A stretch of 64,000 nt of DNA from Hemibagrus wyckioides. Taxonomy: Eukaryota > Chordata > Actinopteri > Siluriformes > Bagridae. Below the pieces are notes generated by a model, which was given only the letters and a program-made list of their open reading frames with translations, was not told the origin of the DNA and searched no databases. Below, in pieces: positions 25,144 through 37,479 of this stretch (within the stretch, counting starts at the first letter, position 1; each line of letters starts with the position of its first letter). The position numbers and the translations under genes were made by a program. The stretch is taken from contig NC_080711.1 in assembly GCF_019097595.1 (NCBI RefSeq), forward strand, positions 23,231,428-23,295,427, read 5' to 3'.

Positions 25144-28100
25144 CATTAATTTTAATGATAAGACTAGAAAGTGTAAAAGCAAAGACACAAAAGAATATTG
25201 TGTGTTTTTATATTTGAGACTTCCCAGGGTTCTGTGTGTATTATATATATAAATTATAAAGTAATTCAATCCAGTTTTTAGTGACGCAGACGTCTCCGTG
25301 GTGATTTCGAAAGCTCAGCGCAGACACGTCTGACATGTGGCGTAAATCTGCAACTCCCTCTGAACTAATTCACACTCAATTCAGTGATGCACCTTATAAA
25401 CTATATTTATGAAGGCAGCCACAGAAAAGCCTTTCTTATGGCAGGTTTGTGTGTGTGTGTGTGTGTGTGTTAACAAGAGATGACATTAGCATGACATAAG
25501 CGTACTGGGTTTCATCAACAGCGATGAAGGTTTTCAAAAAAGTATTACTCACAATTGACTCCATTTTAGATGGAAATAAGAAGACAACAACAACAACAAC
25601 AACAACAACAAAAAAAAAGATTTGCCTAAAGGAAGCTTCCGGATTAGTCGTTAGTTTACAGTCTCGACAAATTTTCTTCACTACATTGTTGCTTAGCAAC
25701 AAGCCACATTTTGGAACTACTTTTTTTACGCTGGAAGAAATCGCCGATCTTTTTTTGCTTTGTGTGATGTACACAAGTTTGTGTGTTATGGGGAATAACA
25801 ACATCTGAAGATAGAAAGTTTTTCATGATTGTTTGTTTATAGCGTAAATATTACACAGTTTGGGATATTTGATGGTAAAGTATTGTCAGATATTCTGATA
25901 TTAGTGCACCATGGAGAGTTTATAATAATACTAATAATATTAATAATAATTAACACATCGATTTGGGTTATTTTGTAACGTAATGTGGTCCGAGAGATCC
26001 ACAGAGTGTTAAACTTCCGCTGAGTTTATTTGCTATAATTCGATGCGGCGTGTAAATTAAATCGAATTCCAGATTTAGTTCATTTGGACTCCTTGCTGCC
26101 CCGAGCCAAGTAAAATCCATTTTGTCTAAAAGCTGGCTCTGATCCTGCTGTGAGATAGCACAACCCGTTCTCCATCATCCCCCTGGCATCCCGCTGCTAC
26201 TTACCGGGTTTGTCAGAGAGTGCAGCACAGCCTCCCCTGGGCTCAGGCGAGCGGCTAGGCGCCTGTCATATCACTCCAGAACTGACTGCTGCTTCTCCTC
26301 GCGCTGATGGAAACTCGTCTGCCGTGAATGATGGGGGATCTGTTATCAAAAATACACGGCAGACACAAACCTCGCTCTCTCTGGAAATAAAGGTTATCCC
26401 TGAAGTCTTTCTGCCGATACACCGACATCTTTGCATGGCACGGTGTGTGGGAAAGGGTGAGAATCTGCCGGCTTGATTGACAGGTGAGATCAGGCGTTGT
26501 GGCAGAGAGGTGAACTGGGGTCGAAATTTGCACTGGGGGGTCTGAATGAAGAACTGAGGAGCAACAATTTCTAGGAAATGAACAGTTTTGTTACTCCACC
26601 TAAGTTTGTCTGACACCATATACAGTTGAAAAGCCCAGAACATGCTGGAAACTAACCAGCAACACCATAGAGCATGGTGTAAAATAAGGGCTACCATAAA
26701 ACAGGTGAACACCATGTGATAAAAAGCCACAGAACAGGGATGGAAACCTGAATGCTTGTAACAAAACCATCCTCAATTATCCATATTACACATGCTATAT
26801 CATTTTTTTAATGCTTCAACATGATTGGATGTGACATTTTTTCTGAATAGGTCCAACTGTGGTCTACTGAAACATATATATATATATATATATTCAATTA
26901 ATAGTTTTCCAGTCTCTGCAGTACCCCCAGGCTAAATCCTTGACATTCCACAAGTCATTAATATTCATAAAGCAGGCAGCCAATGATACAAGCAAGATGT
27001 CAGGTGATGGTTCAGAAAATTTGAGCAAGATCGTTCATATTTCATGCCATGAATACAAGGGTGTGTGCGTCACTGCGATCCTCAGATAAATTAACATTTC
27101 TGTAAGTGAGAGGAAAGATTTATGAGAGTTTTATTTTCAAGGAACAAATCAGAGGAACTATTTTTACTTTTAAAAAAAAGTCACGTTTCTCTCGGTTCTT
27201 TGATTTGATTTCTCATATAACGATATCGCTTGATCAAGCTGGAGACCGCATGTCCCTGAATAGTAGACTGAAATAGCAAACATAGTGGAAGTCTGTTAGA
27301 TATTTCCAGGCATAGTATTGCTATCATTAGCCGTCATAACAACCTAAAAATAATGCAAAATTGGATGGAATTGGGAAATGGAAGTAGAAAGGTGTCACGT
27401 CGGAACCAACTGGCTTTTTTTTTTTTTTTTTAACACGGCTATATAGCATGATGTCTAAGACCTCGTGTGAGTTGGTGTGGTATGAGGCGCTTGCTTGCAC
27501 CGTGAGCCAATCAGAATTAAGTATTTAATTACATTCACCAAACGGTGTGAAAAATATGAGGAAACCCTCTGTGTCCCCAGTGTCACATTAATGTTTTATG
27601 AGTCTTTTTATGAGTTTTTTTTATGTCAAAACTTGTCTTATCATAAGAAAAAAAAACCCTGCCACTTGATATTTCAGTATAGAAATCGATGACTTGATTG
27701 GAAGAATGAAGACTTTAGGAAGAATGGAATAATGATAAACAGTATCTAGAGTATGGACGATCCCTGTAGATGGCATTAAAAAAGTCAGGCATCAAACTTA
27801 TAGAAAAAAAAAATGCTAATAGTTCAGTGTCCCAGAGTTTTTATTTTCCCCATTTAAAAAGTCTGACTCCTTCATGATCACTAGTCCTCTAAAAACTTTT
27901 GGCACCTGACAGAACCGACACATCCTTATCAGTAATGAGGCTTGAACTAAGCGACACTGGGAAGTGAGAAAATGATTCATTTGACACACAGTAAAAAAAA
28001 AAGAAGAGATATTTTCTAGAGATTTCTCCAGCCATCGTTCAGACACATTTCAGGTCTTCAGAGGTTTGAATAGAAGACGGCGTGTTAAAACTTGCCGCGA

Positions 28101-28640
28101 TGAGTCTTATAACAAAATAACCAAGAGAGAAATTCAGGGTGAAGGTGCAAATGAACTGGCTAAGATTTCAAATGTTTCATTAAAAATGCTGCCAGCGCTT
28201 CGGAGCATTCACCGAGGAGGCTTGTGCTTAACTTGCTGGCATTGCTAATAGATTTTTAGCCCCAAGAGGCCACAGAGATTCAGCTTGCTTATCTGCTCTG
28301 CCTGTTTCCAATTTTCCAGCAGCACTCGCTCCTGTCCGTCCGGCTCCTTTCTGTCACGGATAACAAGTGTAAACTGGCTCTGTAACTCGACAGGACCTCG
28401 AGATGAAGAATTGGAAACCAAAAGGATGTTTTTGCACTTTGGGAGATGTATTTTAGAAAAGTTAGGAGTCTTTTAAAATAGGATTAAAAATGGAATCTTT
28501 AGTTGGACAAAGTTGAACTAGTTTAGATTTAATTGTCGTGACTGTTACGTGCAGCAGCAGATGTGACGAGACGCTAACAGACACAAAATAAACACAAAAC
28601 AAAGTTTATACTAGACAGAGTACAGACATAGCAAGATAAA
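25144..28640. other. Intergenic DNA, microsatellites only
   Basis: Holds (GT)n at 25447-25471, (CAA)n at 25583-25611 and (TA)n at 26875-26892. The rest is unique. Short frames (for example at 26210-26730 and 28066-28476) have no domain, no conserved splice pattern and no recognisable similarity. Confidence 0.5.
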
Positions 28641-28654
28641 ACCAAACCAAAACA

Positions 28655-29225
28655 CAAGTAGAACCCTGTTCTAGAAGCTGGAAAACCTTTGAAGAACCAC
28701 CGAAGAACCCTTGTATCTAAAAGTGCATACATTACCCATGTGGAAGAAACTCCACATGATTGATCTTCTTTTCATTTAAAACCTGCCAGATATTTAACAT
28801 TTAGCTATCTTTGTACCTCATACACTCTTAGTAAAGAGGGTTCATCAAGGATAATTAATGGTTCTTTTGCTCAGGTGATATTAACGTGATACAAAAAATT
28901 TGGAGAAATGTGGGTTCTTCAAGGGTTGCTCAGATGAAATAAGTGTTTATATGCAATCCTTACATGTCCCAGGCACTCAGTGGAGTGTCCCCGAAAAGAA
29001 AGGATTCGTTTTAAAGGACCCTACAACAAACTAGGTCTGATCGGAAAGGATTCCAATGAGGACTAGAAACTGACAACCAAAATAATTTAAAAATGCTTAA
29101 AGATCCGTTTTTTAATGTGTTGTACAGCACAAACTACAAAAGATTGAGGATTATTTTGTACACTTTTAGAATAAAGGCTTCTTTAAGGGTTCATTGGGTA
29201 GTGTTTTGTTTCTAAGGGGGTATTG
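28655..29225. repeat. Dispersed AAGAACC / GGTTCTT repeat region
   Basis: Short units such as GAAGAACC, GGGTTCTTCAAGGGTT and AGGCTTCTTTAAGGGTTC recur irregularly in both orientations. The same vocabulary fills 56150-58060 and the unit cores at 61540-62340, so this is one dispersed family. Confidence 0.55.
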
Positions 29226-30229
29226 TTTGGTTTGATGGAGTAACACTTCACACGGTTTCCTCAGAGGCACAAACTTACGGCTTCCATCCATTCAAATTGT
29301 TTATTTTTTTTTGGGAGGAGTGAAATTTTATCCATTCCCCAAACTCACAAGTAAATATTGGAATGTAATGGAAATGACAAGGAATCAACACTGAAAAGGA
29401 GATCATCCTTACTACAAAAACAAAAGTCCAGGGTTTGGAGCTAGACCTGATACAACACATCTATCTAGCCAGAAGCTTACCAAGTTGGCTCTACGCCATG
29501 GATTCTGGTTAAAGTCTTCTCAGGTACATGAAGCTGGATCAGCTCTAACTCCACCTCCAAGGTAGGAGAGGTTACATCAGGTGTGACTTTGCCCCTCCCC
29601 CCAACAGAGGAATCTGGGTCAGGTCTGACTGTACCCCTGTGGTGGAATGGACTATATCAGGTCCAACTCCATCCCCTAGATGATCCTGACCCCATGTTTT
29701 TGATTTGTCTGGTCAGTTGGATGTTGGGGTTTGCTTGGCTCCCACCTTCAAACTTCTCCACATCTGCAGTACCGGGTAGCAGCTGGAAAAACAATACGAA
29801 TCAGTGCAGATGAAAAATCAGGATATGCAAGAGATGCCTTGGTTTCTCATTATGACAGAACTGCCACAGAACAGCAGGAGGCTCAAAGAGAGATGCTCAG
29901 CTAATCCTGGAGTTTAGCTTGGAGCTCATTCTAAATCAGACTTGATAAAAACCTAAAATACGCAACAGAGTTCTGATGTCATCCAGCGTAATTCCCTAAA
30001 CAAAAAGCTGAATATAGATGGAGAGCAGTCTGAAATACAGTTTGGTTGAGGTCCATAGTGAAAAGGTTCGACGCTATTTGTATGGTGCTTTTAACAATGG
30101 AGGCATTTTTAAAGCAGCTTTCCAGAAATATAGAAACATCGAATAAAAATGATAAACATTTATCCCTTATGAGCAAGCCTGAGGCAACGATGGCGAGGAA
30201 TACCTCGGTCAGCGTAAATTCTGAGTTTG
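29226..30229. other. Intergenic DNA with a weak ~45-bp repeat
   Basis: Between about 29520 and 29700 the phrase TCAGGTCTGACT / TCAGGTCCAACTCC recurs three or four times with C-rich fill. Otherwise nothing is seen. Confidence 0.4.
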
Positions 30230-30304
30230 TTATAGACTTAACACTAATTCCTTCAGTGAATATTTAAAGACTTCGGCAGGAAGGAATTAGTGTTAAGTCT
30301 ATAA
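30230..30304. repeat. Perfect 25-bp inverted repeat with 25-base loop
   Basis: Left arm 30230-30254 and right arm 30280-30304 are exact reverse complements (left arm starts TTATAGACTTAACACTAATT). Pairing extends outward by about seven more bases with two mismatches (GAGTTTG against GAGTTCA). It could be a hairpin transcript, a short MITE or a recent inverted duplication. Confidence 0.9.
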
Positions 30305-31318
30305 TGAACTCATTCAATAAATTCATTAATAGCAGGTGAAATAAATAAGACCCAAGATTTATAAACGTGAGGAAAATTCAGTGAGTCATCTGAGTTTAAT
30401 TAGACAAACTAGTTTAGGGTACAGGTGATCACAGTCAGGTAACAAAGCAGTGTTAATAGCAGAGTTTTTTTTACAATGGATCAGAGTGACAGCATGTATA
30501 GAAATTAATATTAATAACTATAATATATTTACAATTAACTCTTTAAAACAATTTAAAACGGCAGTCAGTATTTCTCAATTTAATCTAGTTCTCAAGAAGC
30601 ATAAAATACAATCCCGGTACAGTCATATCATTCTTTTAAAAAATAAATACAAATAAATAAATAAATAAATGATAGGATTCAATTCAACAAAGAATGAAAT
30701 CTCTATCATGGGCTCAGATTTTTTTTTTGCACCCTGCAATAAATCAGGCAATATCACATAGAGAAGATGATCTGATCTACTCCGTCTGACAGACGTAGCC
30801 ATGCTGCTGATGCAATTTCAGCCGACCTTTTCCCAGTTACAGAAAGAAACACAGAAGATGGCGTGTATCGATTCAGCTTTAAATCCAGGCAGGGGGCCGT
30901 GGAGCTCAATCAACAGGTTTTCCTGGGGAAGAAAAAAAACAGACAGGAAACAAAACCTGAGCCACTGAAATACACGTCAGTCAGCATTCACCTTTTTATA
31001 GACACACACACACACACACACACACGGTAAAAGAGTAAGAAAGGCAAGGATGTGTGTTGTAAACATCTTCCAGTTATTCCATGCAGCACATTAAGTTTCC
31101 ATGCAGCAGAAATTAATCTCCATTCATTAAACTGGCTGCTAGACACAGAGAGACACCAGTATAGGATTTCTTCTGTCTGTGCCATTAGTCAGCATAAAAA
31201 ATTAAAACAAAAACAAATGCAACAACAACATCATTTACCAGTTGCTATTTCTATCTTTTCCGACAGCGCTGCTGAATTCTTGATTCTGGCTGGTCAGAAG
31301 GAATGGATTGACATCTCT
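30305..31318. other. Intergenic DNA, no recognised gene
   Basis: Contains AAAT-type low complexity near 30640-30670 and (CA)n at 31003-31025. Positions 30770-30930 are of higher complexity but show no coding signal. Confidence 0.45.
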
Positions 31319-31514
31319 TCTACATTTACATTTCGAGGCATTTGATGGACGCCCTTACCCAGAGTGATTTACGATTAATCTCATTTTCTTTTTGTACAAC
31401 TAAACAACTGAGGGTTAAGGGCCTTGCTCAGGGGCCCAGCAGAGGTGGCTTGGTTGATGTGGGATTTGAACTCGCAACCTTCCAACACCTTAACCACTAA
31501 GCTACTACATCCCT
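31319..31514 (-). mobile_element. SINE family B (tRNA-derived), minus orientation
   Basis: Second copy of the family at 23449-23640. It shares TACATTT, GGCATTTG, GAGGGTTAAGGGCCTTGCTC, GGGGCCCAGCAG and GGGATTTGAACTCGCAACCT (inverted B box), then CACCTTAACCACTAAGCTAC (inverted A box). Confidence 0.8.
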
Positions 31515-32049
31515 CTTCTAGCATCTGCTTATTCACATATGTTATTGTTTCCATAGTAACAGCTCGTTCACACGGGTTACACAACTTTTTCCCGGCCTTC
31601 GTGGTTGTTATCGTGACAAACATTGACGCTGACTGCTTATCCTTAAGAGCTGTTACTGTGCAAACGACAATGTATTAGTCAAACCGATTTGCCGATACAC
31701 GATTCAGTGTCAGAGCTGCTGTTAGCGGAAATTAATTGACACATTTGGACCAATCAGAATTGAGAATTCTGTAGTGCTGTGGTGAAACAAACAAACAAAC
31801 AAACAAACAAACAAACAAACAAACAAAACGCTGGGTTTAAAGACTGTGTGATGAGGTCATCTGATTGGACGTCAACTAAGTAATGATTTCTGCACCGCTG
31901 TAACTCCACCCCCCCTTTTTTTTTTTTATAATTATGCAGTATTTATCCATCAAAACAAAACACATTGAGAAAGACAGAAGATTTATTTCATTTGTCAAGC
32001 AAAACTAAATCATTACAAAATTATTTGTTTTTTGTAAATCTCGAATCAG
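31515..32049. other. Intergenic DNA with (CAAA)n
   Basis: (CAAA)n at about 31784-31827. The remainder is unique and non-coding as far as visible. Confidence 0.5.
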
Positions 32050-32460
32050 CCCATGCTGCGTTTTAGCTGATTAGCAAATTTGGCCAAAGGACGCTTCTTC
32101 TCCATCTACCTGTCCGCTTTGTCACACATTCACACGCTTTCATAATCCAGTCATGGATCCGAAAGCAGGAGTTTTTTTGGCAGCGAGCTCGGGGTGCAGC
32201 CTCAGCCGGGAGATGCTTTCACACCTCAGTGATTAGCATGCTGCCTTTTCATTACGTTCTCTGGCCTGGAGACCGAGCGCACTTCTTTGCCTTTATCCTC
32301 TTTTATTGGTCTCCGTCTGGCTTCTTTAATTACAGCACAAGCTGAGGAGAAGCCGATTAGATGCTGATGGGAGAACGCTGAGCTGTGTGAGCTGCATACG
32401 GGAGCTGTGCGTAAGCGTAAACCGGGATACTGGGGGAGGGGGTGTTTAATCTGAAAAGCG
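32050..32460. other. Candidate conserved non-coding element
   Basis: Non-repetitive block of balanced composition (includes GATTAGCATGCTGCCTTTTC and CTTTAATTACAGCACAAGCT) in an otherwise repeat-rich region. No open frame of note. Conservation is untested. Confidence 0.3.
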
Positions 32461-32761
32461 CGGTGTTTCTTCTTCTTTCTCTGAATTGTTATTGATCTCT
32501 GGGGGAAAACAACAACAACAACAAAAACGCTACCTTCCTACTGAGAAGCTAGCATTGGCAAAACTATTTAAGCAATTTACTTACTCTTTGTTTTTCTTCT
32601 TTTTCAGAAATGGTTCATACAAACGCACAAACCTCTTCTGAGGTCAAACTTTAAACATTTTAATTTTAAAGATTTAAGTATGGATTTTTTTTTGTTTTTA
32701 ATTTAGCCACTAATCTAGATGACTCATGTTGTGTTTTGCAGAGTAGCTGGCATATTCTACC

Positions 32762-32826
32762 CAAAATAAAATAAAATAAAATAAAATAAAATAAAATAAA
32801 ATAAAATAAAATAAAATAAAATAAAT
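32762..32826. repeat. (AAAAT)n microsatellite
   Basis: About 12 tandem AAAAT units. A GATT run lies at 33426-33455. The stretch 32830-33520 otherwise holds nothing recognised. Confidence 0.9.
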
Positions 32827-33520
32827 ATTATTATATGACTTTTAAAAACATTATTATTATATTCTAAATGATTATTATTCTGTTCTAATTAATTGCTATT
32901 CTATTTTATTCCATTTAAGTATTTTAAAATTTATATATTATTCTAATCACCACCTTCTGCCCAATCAGAATCGAGGAATCAAAAGCGCTACCGAATAATA
33001 ATTTTCCAAACACATGAGTGCTTCACATAGTGAAGGATGAGGTCATGTACACTGTTGCTGTACAGATACCGTGTTGGCGCTAAAAACGCTCTGTTCCAGT
33101 ATCAGAGCATGTGGGTTACACAGGTGGCCAGGATTCAGTGACTCCTACACAGGATGTGGGCATCATCACAGGCTGAGATCATGGACACTGCCGTTAGAGA
33201 CATGTGTGAACCCAGAAAGCCATCTGCTGTCCCACGGGACGCATCTCTGCACTTCTGCCCTTGTTTCCAGTGCTTGCTTGTTTACTGTGTGTTTAATCTG
33301 GCAGCTCAGTGCAGGGTCATGGTTTTAAATTTGAAGGTTTAAAGGTGATGTCTTGACATTTCTGGACCAGCTCCTTGATTTTGTTTTGTATCTACTCATT
33401 ACTTCAAAACCAGTAATGTAGTAAAGACTGATTGATTGATTGATTGATTGATTGACCTGCCCACTACTCTTTATCTAAGGATCTTTCTCTAGACTATTAT
33501 TTATTATTAATTATTATTCA

Positions 33521-33893
33521 TGTGGGGCAGCACAGTGGCTTAGTGATTAGATCAGTTGCCTTACAGCAAGAAGATCCTGGGTTCGAATCCTGGGTTCAAA
33601 CAGGCAGGGGCCTTTCTGTGTGGAGTTTGCATGTTCTCCCCGTGCCTGCGTGGGTTTACTCCGGGTACGTCGGTTTCCTCCCACAATCCAAAAACATGTA
33701 CATTAGGTTGTTTGGTAATTCTAAATTGCCCATAGGAGTGAGTGTGAGTGTGTGTGGTTGTCTGTCTATATATGGCTCTGTGATGGACTGGTGACCTGTC
33801 CATGGTGTACCCCTGCCTTTCGCCCCATGTGTCTTGAGATAGGCTCCAGCTGATCCCTCTGACCCTAATTAGGAATAAAGCAGGTATAGACAA
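33521..33893 (+). mobile_element. SINE family A, near full length
   Basis: The tRNA-like head has a box A (TGGCTTAGTGATTAG, 33536 on) and a perfect box B (GGTTCGAATCC, 33580-33590), as expected of a pol III promoter. The body contains GTGTGGAGTTTGCATGTTCT and GTTTCCTCCCACAATCCAAA. The tail has CTGTGATGGACTGGTGACCT and GACCCTAATTAGGAATAA. Partial copies lie at 22387-22522 and 56975-57068. Confidence 0.85.
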
Positions 33894-33927
33894 ATTACAG
33901 CATTATGATATAATATATTACAGTATA

Positions 33928-34092
33928 TCCCATCCTTGGAGGTTGGGGTCAGAGCACAGGGTCAGCCTTGATACAGCACCCCTAAAGCAGAGAGGGTTAA
34001 GGGCCTTGCTCAAGAGCTGCACAGTAGCAACTTGGCAATGCTAGTTGAACTTCCGATCAACGACCCAGAGCCTTAACCACTTGAGCCACCTA
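33928..34092 (-). mobile_element. SINE family C, minus orientation
   Basis: The reverse complement matches the copy at 60648-60876: GGTGGCTCAAGTGGTTAAGG, CTCTGGGTCGTTGATCGGAA, a tract with GCTGTGCAGCTCTTGAGCAA, then GGGTCAGCC and TCTGACCCCAACCTCCAAGG. It sits directly downstream of SINE A. Confidence 0.75.
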
Positions 34093-34099
34093 TTCACGT

Positions 34100-35115
34100 C
34101 AAACAAGTTTCACCCCAGGAAGATTTGAAATACTGCTGTCTCACATAATCAGGTCTGTTCACGAATTTAGCTTATAATCAGCACTCGAAGATTGTCAAGG
34201 TGACCCAGCGTTTGTTTACCCGAGTTGTGATGTCACAATAATTCACCTCACAGGCAGTAGAGGGCTGTGAAAAGAATAAACAACTCTTTTAAAAGAGGCC
34301 AGAAAGTTCTACAGAAGGCAGAGTGAGTGTGAAATGTGTAATTAATTCATCACGCAGGATTTCCTCACTACATTTCAATCAAGCAATAAAGAAACAAATA
34401 ACGGTCATGCGTCCTCTTGTTGCTCAGGGTTTTCCGTGCTGGAAATGGGGCTGATTTGGAATAGCAGCAATAGATAATGTCCTCTAACAGAGTCAATCCA
34501 GCAGGTGTTTAATATTGTTATCCAATATGGTGGCCACTGTGTGTGTGTGTGTGTGTGTGTATATAGCGCAGACCGCCAGGTGGCCCATGTCACATTTTAG
34601 CACCTGCAACTCTGAGCCAAACAGATGCTTCCTGCCGAGGGGGGCCTTGAGGATGAGCTTAGGTGTGTGTGTTCGTGTGTGTGTGTGTCTGTGTGTGTAT
34701 ATACTCTGAAGCTGGCATATATAAGCACACTTTTCAGGGATAATAATCTCCTCAGAATGACACACGCTAGGTGTTAATGTCGCCTTTCCGGAGACAACGT
34801 GAGTGTTTCATTAAGTCTCGGTGTCAGAAGACAGTCTGAGTCACCTGCTAGTTTATTTGCTGCACACGTTATTGAAACACCGTCTGTGTGTGTGTGTGTG
34901 TGTGTGTGTGTATCCGGTGTGGCGGTAACACTAGCTCTTTCAGCTTCTTGGTAAACTTTTTGAAAGAATATATTATAAAAGTGCTTCTTGAAAACATGTC
35001 AACAACAAACAATCCCACAATGCACTGCAAGAACAAAAACAGGGAGAATCAACACTCATTAAGTTACCTAGGGGAAGCAGGGGGCAAAAAATGGTGGACG
35101 AATCAAACTCTGAGC
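34100..35115. repeat. Intergenic DNA with GT microsatellites
   Basis: (GT)n at 34538-34560, 34664-34700 (imperfect) and 34884-34910. No gene seen. Confidence 0.6.
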
Positions 35116-35117
35116 TA

Positions 35118-35146
35118 CACTATATTGCCAAAAGTATTCGCTCACC
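35118..35146. repeat. Left terminal inverted repeat of the Tc1-like element
   Basis: 29 bases, exact reverse complement of 36337-36365. Preceded by the TA target site. Confidence 0.95.
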
Positions 35147-35199
35147 TGCCTTGACTCGCATATGAACTTAAGTGACATCCCATTCCTAATCCATAGGGT

Positions 35200-36264
35200 T
35201 CAATATGACGTCGGTCCGCCCTTTGCAGCTATAACAGCTTCAACTCTTCTGGGAAGGCTGTCCACAAGGTTTAGGAGTGGGTTTATGGGAATTTTTGACC
35301 ATTCTTCCAGAAGCGCATTTGTGAGGTCACACACTGATGTTGGACGAGAAGGCCTGGCTCTCAGTCTCTGCTCTAATTCATCCCAAAGGTGTTCTATAGG
35401 GTTGAGGTCAGGACTCTGTGCAGGCCAGTCAAGTTCATCCACACCAGACTCTGTCATCCATGTCTTTATGGACCTTGCTTTGTGCACTGGTGCACAGTCA
35501 TGTTGGAAGAGGAAGGGGCCAGCTCCAAACTGTTCCCACAAAGTTGGGAGCATGGAATTGTCCAAAATGTCTTGGTATGCTGAAGCATTCAGAGTTCCTT
35601 TCACTGGAACTAAGGGGCCAAGCCCAGCTCCTGAAAAACAACCCCACACCATAATCCCCCCTCCACCAAACTTTACACTTGGCACAATGCAGTCAGACAA
35701 GTACCGTTCTCCTGGCAACCGCCAAACCCAGACTCGTCCATCAGATTGCCAGATGGAGAAGCGCGATTCGTCACTCCAGAGAACGCGTCTCCACTGCTCT
35801 AGAGTCCAGTGGCGGCGTGCTTTACACCACTGCATCCGACGCTTTGCATTGCACTTGGTGATGTATGGCTTGGATGCAGCTGCTCGGCCATGGAAACCCA
35901 TTCCATGAAGCTCTCTGCGCACTGTTCTTGAGCTAATCTGAAGGCCACATGAAGTTTGGAGGTCTGTAGCGATTGACTCTGCAGAAAGTTGGCGACCTCT
36001 TCGCACTATGCGCCTCAGCATCCGCTGACCCCGCTCCGTCAGTTTACGTGGCCTACCACTTCGTGGCTGAGTTACTTTCATTCCCAAACACTTCCACGTT
36101 CTTATAATACAGCTGACAGTTGACTGTGGAATATTTAGGAGCGAGGAAATTTCACGACTGGATTTGTTGCACAGGTGGCATCCTATCACAGTTCCACGCT
36201 GGAATTCACTGAGCTCCTGAGAGCGACCCATTCTTTCACAAATGTTTGTAAAAACAGTCTGCAT
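35200..36264 (-). CDS. Tc1-like transposase, intact frame
   Basis: 354 residues from [15 protein letters not shown]. An in-frame ATG 17 codons upstream and one at MGRS (36231) are alternatives. The N-terminal part has two helix-turn-helix modules (about 18-60 and 75-125) separated by the GRPR motif (70-73) typical of Tc1 DNA binding. The catalytic triad is D165 (LWSDESRF), D256 (FQHDCAPVH) and E291 ([11 protein letters not shown]). There are 34 residues between the last two, which is the DD34E signature. A glycine-rich box ([11 protein letters not shown]) lies at 199-208. Length agrees with the usual 340-355. The enzyme would cut and paste the element at TA sites. No stop or frameshift is seen. 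Confidence 0.95.
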   Translation of the reverse strand: MQTVFTNICERMGRSQELSEFQRGTVIGCHLCNKSSREISSLLNIPQSTVSCIIRTWKCLGMKVTQPRSGRPRKLTERGQRMLRRIVRRGRQLSAESIATDLQTSCGLQISSRTVRRELHGMGFHGRAAASKPYITKCNAKRRMQWCKARRHWTLEQWRRVLWSDESRFSIWQSDGRVWVWRLPGERYLSDCIVPSVKFGGGGIMVWGCFSGAGLGPLVPVKGTLNASAYQDILDNSMLPTLWEQFGAGPFLFQHDCAPVHKARSIKTWMTESGVDELDWPAQSPDLNPIEHLWDELEQRLRARPSRPTSVCDLTNALLEEWSKIPINPLLNLVDSLPRRVEAVIAAKGGPTSY

Positions 36265-36336
36265 GCCTAGGTGCTTGATTTTATACACCTGTGGCCATGG
36301 AAGTGATTGGAACACCTGATTCTGATTATTTGGATG

Positions 36337-36365
36337 GGTGAGCGAATACTTTTGGCAATATAGTG
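36337..36365. repeat. Right terminal inverted repeat of the Tc1-like element
   Basis: 29 bases ending GCAATATAGTG, followed by TA. It pairs exactly with 35118-35146. Confidence 0.95.
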
Positions 36366-36689
36366 TATCTTCGTCTACAAATGTAAGGAGCTTGTTATCG
36401 TTGTTGTTCTCGCTCTCAAATGATTACTTGGCCATTTTAACTTTATTTCACGTTCTATATATGTTCTTTTCTAGTCTAGTGACTTTTAAGTGTTACATTT
36501 AAAAACAAATCCACTAGCTAGCCTACAACCCTGCTTGGGGGGTTATATATGATATATGATGTATAAAACTTGTGAGGAAATTATTTCCCTATGAAATGAA
36601 GGCATTAAAGGATTTTGGGCTGCAACAATCACACATACAAAAAAAAGGAACTGCAAACTAGGCAGTCTGAGGAAATCGTGTCATCGGTG

Positions 36690-37430
36690 TCCCAAAGTGT
36701 CGAGGTCTGATTCACGAGCTAGCGAGCCGGAGAGATGACCGAGACGCGGCCAAGGACACGGTAAAGAGAGACACAGAGAGACTTCAGGCAGATAAATGAG
36801 TGAGAATTCAAATCATTTAAGAAGAAAGTCTTCTCGCTTGTGCCGGAATCATTATGGTTTGATTTAGATGATCTCCAGGCGCTACGATTGAGACGTAAGT
36901 CATCAGCATTAAATGATGCCGCGTGTATATATCAAAACGATACGATCCGCCGCCGCGAGCAAATCCCTCGACTCATCACGTCTTCCTGCATCACCTGCCT
37001 GATTCATTCCCCATAAACCCCGCTGAATGAATTCAACACCTGACTCTGTGAATGCCTTTAAGCTGGATGAAATCAGCTAGTAAACAAAGCCTTGAATCAT
37101 ACGGTTTTGCGTGAAACGCATTAAAAATGAAATATCGATCCCCTGCCTGCTTTCAGTGTCATATTCCCTGTTTTTTTTTTTTTTTTCTTTTTCGTTGTTT
37201 GGTGAGGTCATCTGTCTGGGCCCGGTGCCCATCGATCAGCCTTTACAAGCAGCAGTCCAGGTCAAGGCTGACGAGGCAAGGCCGCTCTGCGTTCTCATGA
37301 GACATCAGAAGGCTTGTAAAGATTTCTGGTTAAGCCTCGGCCAAGCAGAGGAAACTGTAATTGGAAGTGACAAGACAGCCAGATATCGCTGCCATCATAC
37401 GGAGGAAGCGAGATAAAAAAGGAGAAGACG
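36690..37430. other. Candidate conserved non-coding block
   Basis: Two stretches (36690-37060 and 37200-37420) are unique and of balanced composition, with no repeats. Between them is a poly-T tract at 37171-37186. The frame at 37111-37416 has no signal peptide, motif or splice context I recognise. An enhancer is the most plausible reading, without proof. Confidence 0.3.
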
Positions 37431-37479
37431 CTCAAATGCGGATCATTCGCATCGATATGACTCTCTGTGGAAAGTTTTA

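Larger units (their letters stand above)
35118..36365 (-). mobile_element. Complete Tc1-like transposon (1248 bp)
   Basis: Both ends carry a 29-base perfect inverted repeat beginning CACTATATTGCCAAAAGTAT. The element is flanked by TA on each side (35116-35117 and 36366-36367), the Tc1/mariner target duplication. It holds one long uninterrupted transposase frame on the minus strand. The solo end at 3819-3898 is the same family, and the broken copy at 24577-25143 is a close relative. Perfect ends plus an open frame indicate a young, possibly still mobile copy. Confidence 0.95.

Noticed and set aside
24847..25269. 140-codon minus-strand frame treated as a gene
   Set aside because: It is a broken Tc1 transposase C-terminal part with frameshifts, recorded as a mobile-element relic.
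26210..26730. Overlapping frames of 88, 92 and 154 codons
   Set aside because: No family resemblance and contradictory strands. The region looks non-coding.
33536..33590. Functional tRNA gene (A and B boxes present)
   Set aside because: No cloverleaf can be drawn and the sequence continues into a SINE body. The same applies to boxes at 60656-60710.
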